Source: JAENVT01 sp031404635 (GTDB lineage Bacteria; Actinomycetota; Acidimicrobiia; Acidimicrobiales; Ilumatobacteraceae). From it: 11,272 nt of DNA. The stretch is from NCBI GenBank assembly GCA_031404635.1, contig JANNHY010000070.1, forward strand, positions 1 to 11,272, read 5' to 3'. Both the position numbers and the translations under genes were made by a program. Of the stretch, positions 7,136 through 11,272 are shown in pieces. Every line of letters begins with the position of its first letter. The first letter of the stretch is position 1. The notes under the pieces were generated by a model. That model had not been told where the DNA came from. It did not search any database and worked only from the letters and a program-made list of their open reading frames with translations.

Positions 7136-8170
7136 CTAGTCGTCGCCGCCGAGCGACATCAACCCGCGCATCGCGTCGATGTTCTCGAGCGCTCGCCCGG
7201 AACCGATCACGACGCTGTACAGCGGGTCGTGGGCGATCTTGATCGGCATTCCGGTCTCATGGGCGAGACGTCGGTTGATCCCGGCCAGCAGGGCGCCGCC
7301 TCCCGTGACCATGATGCCCTGTTCCATGATGTCGGCAGCCAGTTCGGGGGGTGTCTTGTCGAGGGTGGTCTTGACCGCGTCGACAATCGCCGACAACGGT
7401 TCAGCGAGCGCCTCACGTACCTGCTCGGTGGTCAGCGCAACCGTGCGCGGCAGGCCACTGATCAGGTCACGACCGCGGATATCGGCGGTCAGTTCTTCGT
7501 CGAGGGGCCACGCCGAGCCCATGTGGATCTTGATCTCCTCGGCGGTTCGATCACCGATCGCCAGCGAGAACTCCTTCTTCACGTACTGCATCACAGCGTC
7601 GTCGAGTTCGTCGCCGGCCACACGCACCGATTGGGCGGTGACAATGCCACCGAGGGAGATGACCGCCACCTCGGTGGTGCCGCCCCCGATGTCGACGATC
7701 ATGTTGCCGCTCGGTTCGTGCACCGGCATGTCGGCACCGATCGCTGCTGCCATGGGCTCTTCGATGATGTGCACGGGCTTGCGCGCCCCGGCGTACTCGG
7801 CGGCGTCTTGAACAGCGCGCTGCTCGACACCGGTGATACCCGACGGCACGCAGATCACCATGCGCGGCTTGCTCCAGCGGCTGGCATGCACCTTTTGGAT
7901 GAAGAACCGCAGCATCTTCTCGCAAACCTCGAAGTCGGCGATGACACCATCTTTCAGCGGTCGGATCGTCTTGATCCGCCCCGGCGTGCGGCCCATCATC
8001 CGCTTTGCTTCGAGCCCGACGGCGACGGGCCGACCATCGCTGATGTCGATCGCCACGACCGACGGTTCGTTCAAGACGATGCCTTGACCACGGGCGTAGA
8101 TCAGGGTGTTGGCCGTGCCCAAGTCGATGGCGAGGTCACGACCAATCGCGAGCGGGTTGTTCCGGGCCAT
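7136..8170 (-). CDS. mreB: MreB, actin-like cell-shape protein
   Basis: ATP-binding bacterial actin that forms membrane-associated filaments and directs the elongasome. The 344 residues match the family. The actin-fold motifs are in order: phosphate 1 with IDLGTANTLIY (15-25), the IIEEPMAAAIG element (135-145, with the Glu expected to act in hydrolysis), phosphate 2 with VDIGGGTTEVAVI (159-171) and the adenosine motif VTGGGALLAGI (288-298). There is no long amphipathic N-terminal extension, though MARNNPLAIG may serve as the membrane-contact end. The ATG at 8170 is 29 nt after the ndk stop. No clear ribosome site or promoter is seen there, so it probably shares the upstream transcript. Its presence argues against mycobacteria and corynebacteria, which lack mreB. 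Confidence 0.97.
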   Translation of the reverse strand: MARNNPLAIGRDLAIDLGTANTLIYARGQGIVLNEPSVVAIDISDGRPVAVGLEAKRMMGRTPGRIKTIRPLKDGVIADFEVCEKMLRFFIQKVHASRWSKPRMVICVPSGITGVEQRAVQDAAEYAGARKPVHIIEEPMAAAIGADMPVHEPSGNMIVDIGGGTTEVAVISLGGIVTAQSVRVAGDELDDAVMQYVKKEFSLAIGDRTAEEIKIHMGSAWPLDEELTADIRGRDLISGLPRTVALTTEQVREALAEPLSAIVDAVKTTLDKTPPELAADIMEQGIMVTGGGALLAGINRRLAHETGMPIKIAHDPLYSVVIGSGRALENIDAMRGLMSLGGDD

Positions 8171-8199
8171 TTGCGAAAGTGTAGCGGAGCACCAGTTTG

Positions 8200-8610
8200 T
8201 TACAGATTCGGGAAGAAGATGCCGATCTCTCGCTGGGCGGACTCCAACGAGTCGCTGCCGTGCACCAGGTTCTCGGTGAACAAGATCCCAAGGTCGCCGC
8301 GAACGGTGCCGGGCCCTGCCTTGCGTGGGTTCGTCGCTCCGATCATCGTGCGCACGACGTCCCAGGTGTCCTCCGGGCCTTCGAGCACAAGCGCAACCAC
8401 CGGTCCACGGCTCATGAACGTGACGAGGTCGGCGTAGAAGCCCTTTCCGACATGTTCCTCGTAGTGTCGGGCCAAGGTTGCGGCGTCGAGGGCACGCAGG
8501 TCCAGCGCGGCGATCGTCAGACCCTTGGCTTCGAATCGGCCCAGCACCTCCCCCACGAGTCCACGTTCGACGGTGTCGGGCTTGAGCAGGACGAGGGTGC
8601 GATCGGACAT
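8200..8610 (-). CDS. ndk: Nucleoside diphosphate kinase
   Basis: Cytoplasmic enzyme that passes the gamma-phosphate of ATP to other NDPs through a phospho-histidine, balancing (d)NTP pools. The 136 residues are the standard size. The family start is MSDRTLVLLKPD, with the Lys10-Pro-Asp motif. Further in are KGFYADLVTFMSRGPVVALV (56-75), GATNPRKAGPGTVRGDLG (91-108) and the active-site signature NLVHGSDS (114-121) with catalytic His117. I chose the ATG at 8610 because the longer frame back to 8796 reads an Arg/Ser-rich stretch antisense-like within folC that has no NDK similarity. A weak CAGGTAG lies about 12 nt upstream. It follows folC by 31 nt and precedes mreB, as in Streptomyces. Confidence 0.97.
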   Translation of the reverse strand: MSDRTLVLLKPDTVERGLVGEVLGRFEAKGLTIAALDLRALDAATLARHYEEHVGKGFYADLVTFMSRGPVVALVLEGPEDTWDVVRTMIGATNPRKAGPGTVRGDLGILFTENLVHGSDSLESAQREIGIFFPNL

Positions 8611-8641
8611 GGCCGATGACGCTACCTGCGGCGCCCCGGAA

Positions 8642-9934
8642 CTAGATGATCTTGCGGAGGTACGGGCGGGCGGCGCCGACCACGTAGAGCGAGCCGGTAG
8701 CCAGCACGGCGTCGTCGTGGCCTGCCAGGCGAATCGCCAGATCGCAGGCCTGCTCGACCGTCTCGCATTCGGTGACAGCATCGCAACCAAGGGCACGAGC
8801 CGCAGCGGCCATCGCCGCCGAGGGAAGTCCCCGGGGCGTCGGCGCAGTGCAAGTGAACACGGCGTCGAACTCGTCGGCGCGCAGCGCCGACAGCATCTCT
8901 TGCGGGTCGCGGCCGCGCAGGCACCCCGTGACCAGGATCTTGCGGCCGGCTGGATCGAAGTCGTCGAAGAAAACCTGGGCGCAGGAATCGGCGCCCGCCG
9001 GGTTGTGGGCGCCGTCGACGATCACCAGCGGCTGATGGCCCAACACCTCGAAACGACCGGGCATGCGTACGTGGGAGAATCCTTCACGGACGATGTCGTC
9101 GGCGATCGGGGCGGCGAAGAACGCCTCGACCGCGACCAGCGCGACCAGCGCGTTTTCGCCCTGGTGCCGGCCGTGCAGCGGCACGAACACGTCGGTGTAG
9201 ATCGTCGTCGGGGTACGCAGGTCAACCACGCGGCCGCCGAGCGCCAACTGGTTTTCGAGCACGTCGAACTGCTCGCCGCGCAATAGAGCGCTGGCACCAC
9301 CCGCCTCGGTGAAGTACCTGACCAACTCGGGATCTGTCTCACCGACCACCACGACGCTTCCCGGTTTGATTATCCCTGCCTTCTCGGCGGCGATATGTCC
9401 TTTGGTCGGGCCGGCAAACTCGTTGTGGTCCATTCCGATATTGGTGATCACCGCGACCTGTGCATCGCAGACGTTGGTGGCGTCCCACCGGCCCAGAACG
9501 CCGACCTCGATCACCGCGACATCGACGGCGAGATCGGCAAACCATCGGAACGCAGCGGCTGTGGTGGTCTCGAAATACGATGGGCGTACACCGGTGAGCA
9601 TCTCCAGATCGGCGACCGCCGCGATCTGTTCAGCGAAGTCGCCATCGTCGATCGGCTCGCAATCGCGGCTCATCCGCTCGTTGGGGTGTTCGAGGTGTGG
9701 GCTTGTGTACGTGCCGACGGTCAAACCGTGGGCCATCAACAGGCGGGTGATCATCTGCGCCGTGGAACCCTTGCCGTTGGTACCGGTGAGATGGATCACC
9801 GGGTAGGCCAGTTGCGGATCGCCCATCGCGGCGACGATGGTCTGCATGCGCGCCGTCGTGGGCGAATCGATTCGCCCGGTCTTTTCGTAGCTGGCGTGTG
9901 CGTCGAGGTAAGCCAGCGCGTCGGCGTAGGTCAT
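8642..9934 (-). CDS. folC: Folylpolyglutamate synthase / dihydrofolate synthase
   Basis: ATP-dependent Mur-ligase-fold enzyme that adds glutamate to dihydropteroate and/or to folates, keeping the cofactor in the cell. At 430 residues it is full length. Visible motifs are the P-loop HLTGTNGKGST (48-58), the omega-loop TSPHLEHPNERMS (77-89), EVGVLGRWDATN (143-154), ITNIGMDH (163-170), AAEKAGIIKPG (182-192), RMPGRFEV (290-297) and DGAHNP (307-312), where the C-terminal domain begins. Substrate preference (one or both activities) cannot be read from these motifs; actinobacterial FolC is generally annotated as bifunctional. The ATG at 9934 lies 36 nt after the clpX stop. In Streptomyces and mycobacteria valS usually sits just before folC; here it is absent. 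Confidence 0.95.
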   Translation of the reverse strand: MTYADALAYLDAHASYEKTGRIDSPTTARMQTIVAAMGDPQLAYPVIHLTGTNGKGSTAQMITRLLMAHGLTVGTYTSPHLEHPNERMSRDCEPIDDGDFAEQIAAVADLEMLTGVRPSYFETTTAAAFRWFADLAVDVAVIEVGVLGRWDATNVCDAQVAVITNIGMDHNEFAGPTKGHIAAEKAGIIKPGSVVVVGETDPELVRYFTEAGGASALLRGEQFDVLENQLALGGRVVDLRTPTTIYTDVFVPLHGRHQGENALVALVAVEAFFAAPIADDIVREGFSHVRMPGRFEVLGHQPLVIVDGAHNPAGADSCAQVFFDDFDPAGRKILVTGCLRGRDPQEMLSALRADEFDAVFTCTAPTPRGLPSAAMAAAARALGCDAVTECETVEQACDLAIRLAGHDDAVLATGSLYVVGAARPYLRKII

Positions 9935-9970
9935 CGTCTGGGCAGCGTGCTGCTGCGCCCCATTTTCGCG

Positions 9971-11251
9971 TCAGCTGGCCTCGCGGCGGGGCCGCTTGGC
10001 CTTCGGCTCGCGAGGAACGAGCGTCGGATTGGCTTTCTTCTGCACAGTGTCGACATCGATCATCACCGCGCCGACATCGCTGCGACCGGGCAAGTCGTAC
10101 ATCGTGTTGAGGAGTACTTCTTCGAGAATCGCCCGCAACCCGCGGGCGCCGGTGCCACGCAGCAACGCCAGCTCGGCAATTGCTTCGAGGGCTTCGCGGG
10201 TGAACTCGAGCTCGACGTCTTCGAAGTCGAACACCTTTCGGTACTGCTTGATCAAGGAGTTCTTCGGCTCGGTGAGGATCTTGATCAGCGCGTCGCGATC
10301 GAGGCTGCGGACCGCACCGATCATCGGCAGGCGACCAACGAACTCTGGGATCAAGCCGAACTTCAGCAGGTCTTCCGGCAGCACCTTGGTGAACAGTTCG
10401 CCCGCATCCTTGTCGGCCTTGCTGCGCACCGTGCCATGGAAGCCGACGCCTTTGTAGCCGATCCGGCTCTCGATGATCTGCTCGAGCCCGGAGAAGGCGC
10501 CGCCACAGATGAACAAGATATTGGTCGTGTCGATCTGGATGAATTCTTGTTGCGGATGCTTGCGCCCACCCTGCGGCGGCACCGACGCAACGGTGCCCTC
10601 GAGGATTTTCAGCAAGGCCTGCTGCACGCCCTCACCGCTGACATCGCGGGTGATCGAGGGGTTTTCGCTCTTGCGGGCGATCTTGTCGATCTCATCTATA
10701 TAGATGATGCCGGTCTCGGCCTTTTTGACATCGAAGTCGGCTGCCTGAATGAGCTTCAGCAGAATGTTCTCGACGTCCTCACCGACGTATCCGGCCTCGG
10801 TGAGAGCAGTGGCGTCGGCAACGGCGAATGGCACGTTGAGCAGGCGGGCCAGCGTCTGGGCGAGGTGAGTTTTGCCGCAGCCGGTGGGGCCGAGCAGCAT
10901 GATGTTGCTCTTGGCCAACTCGACCTCATCGCGACGGCCGACGCTGGCGCCCTGCTGGTACTGGATGCGCCGGTAATGGTTGTAAACCGCGACCGACAGG
11001 ATCTTCTTGGCTTCGTCTTGGCCCACGACGTAGTCGTCGAGGAAGGTGCGGATCTCACGGGGGGTGGGTAGCTCCTCGAAATGGACCTCACTGGAATCGG
11101 TGAGCTCTTCTTCGATGATCTCATTGCACAGATCGATGCACTCGTCGCAGATGTACACCCCTGGCCCGGCGATCAGCCGCTTGACCTGCTTTTGCGACTT
11201 GCCGCAGAACGAGCATTTGAGGAGTTCTCCCGTGTCACCAAACTTCGCCAC
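9971..11251 (-). CDS. clpX: ClpX, ATP-dependent unfoldase subunit of ClpXP
   Basis: Hexameric AAA+ unfoldase that recognises, unfolds and feeds proteins into ClpP. The 426 residues are full length. The N-terminal zinc-binding domain has Cys13, Cys16, Cys35 and Cys38. It is followed by the ClpX linker region (PTPREIRTFLDDYVVGQDEAK, from 62), Walker A GPTGCGKT (121-128), pore loop GYVG (154-157), Walker B IIYIDEID (182-189), the RKH loop GGRKHPQQE (228-236), a VGF tripeptide (269-271) at the place of the ClpP-docking IGF loop, Arg finger in EFVGR (Arg307) and sensor 2 GARGLR (368-373). The C-terminus is short and basic (KAKRPRREAS). It starts with GTG at 11251 behind a strong ribosome site. An ATG two bases upstream is out of frame. 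clpP, if adjacent, would lie past the right edge. Confidence 0.98.
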   Translation of the reverse strand: MAKFGDTGELLKCSFCGKSQKQVKRLIAGPGVYICDECIDLCNEIIEEELTDSSEVHFEELPTPREIRTFLDDYVVGQDEAKKILSVAVYNHYRRIQYQQGASVGRRDEVELAKSNIMLLGPTGCGKTHLAQTLARLLNVPFAVADATALTEAGYVGEDVENILLKLIQAADFDVKKAETGIIYIDEIDKIARKSENPSITRDVSGEGVQQALLKILEGTVASVPPQGGRKHPQQEFIQIDTTNILFICGGAFSGLEQIIESRIGYKGVGFHGTVRSKADKDAGELFTKVLPEDLLKFGLIPEFVGRLPMIGAVRSLDRDALIKILTEPKNSLIKQYRKVFDFEDVELEFTREALEAIAELALLRGTGARGLRAILEEVLLNTMYDLPGRSDVGAVMIDVDTVQKKANPTLVPREPKAKRPRREAS

Positions 11252-11255
11252 ATTG

Positions 11256-11262
11256 CCCCCTT
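11256..11262 (-). promoter_or_regulatory. Ribosome binding site of clpX
   Basis: Minus-strand AAGGGGG ends 4 nt before the GTG at 11251. It supports GTG as the start, because the overlapping ATG at 11253 is out of frame with the zinc-finger reading. Only 10 bases remain upstream, so no promoter can be judged. Confidence 0.6.
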
Positions 11263-11272
11263 GTGCGGATCG

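Noticed and set aside
5836..7242. Long plus-strand frame (468 codons) across mreD, mreC and the mreB end
   Set aside because: Antisense shadow of three recognised genes, highly Arg/Gly/Asp-rich, no motif.
8171..8199. Promoter for mreB in the ndk-mreB gap
   Set aside because: A TACACT could pass for a -10 box, but no matching -35 is found at a suitable distance and the gap is only 29 nt.
8611..8796. N-terminal extension of ndk
   Set aside because: The added 62 residues overlap the folC 3' end, are Arg/Ser/Pro-rich and have no counterpart in NDK. The ATG at 8610 gives the family start.
9935..9970. Terminator between clpX and folC
   Set aside because: The GC-rich stretch pairs only imperfectly and has no T run after it on the minus strand.
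9395..11071. Longest plus-strand frame (558 codons) across folC and clpX
   Set aside because: Antisense to two textbook enzymes with complete motifs; composition is that of a shadow frame.

Overview
The window is a compact, high-GC run of housekeeping genes, all read from the minus strand. In transcription order (right to left) they are clpX, folC, ndk, mreB, mreC, mreD, a class B penicillin-binding protein 2 gene (mrdA type), rodA, and the 5' part of a ribonuclease E/G gene (rne) that runs off the left edge. The synteny clpX - folC - ndk - mreBCD - pbp2 - rodA - rne is, from general knowledge, the actinobacterial arrangement (Streptomyces keeps it; mycobacteria keep clpX/folC/ndk/rne but lack mre). 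The RNase E also has the long charged N-terminal extension typical of Actinomycetota. I therefore infer an actinomycetote. A rod-shaped, deep-branching group such as Acidimicrobiia is a guess that the window cannot prove.

Layout. 9971-11251 is the ClpX unfoldase, 8642-9934 folylpolyglutamate/dihydrofolate synthase, and 8200-8610 nucleoside diphosphate kinase. 7136-8170 is MreB, 6058-7119 MreC, 5529-6054 MreD (frame broken), 3120-5510 PBP2 and 1956-3116 RodA. 1626-1955 is the only sizeable non-coding gap, and 1-1625 is RNase E/G (5' part). Gaps from clpX to rodA are 3-36 nt with no terminator visible, so this stretch could be one transcript. The gap before rne is 330 nt.

How the genes work together. 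MreB filaments with MreC, MreD, RodA (glycan polymerase) and PBP2 (transpeptidase) form the elongasome that builds lateral wall. ClpX, FolC, NDK and RNase E serve protein turnover, folate retention, nucleotide balance and RNA decay. They are neighbours by conserved synteny rather than by an obvious shared pathway.

The points worth attention are local. There is a one-base frameshift in mreD at a run of six G, with a strong inverted repeat 33 nt further on. A Thr/Ser-rich segment of about 68 residues sits inside the MreC beta domain. A 9-bp tandem repeat encodes an acidic tract in RNase E. PBP2 is enlarged and contains paired cysteines. I saw no mobile element, CRISPR array, RNA gene or novel multi-gene system.
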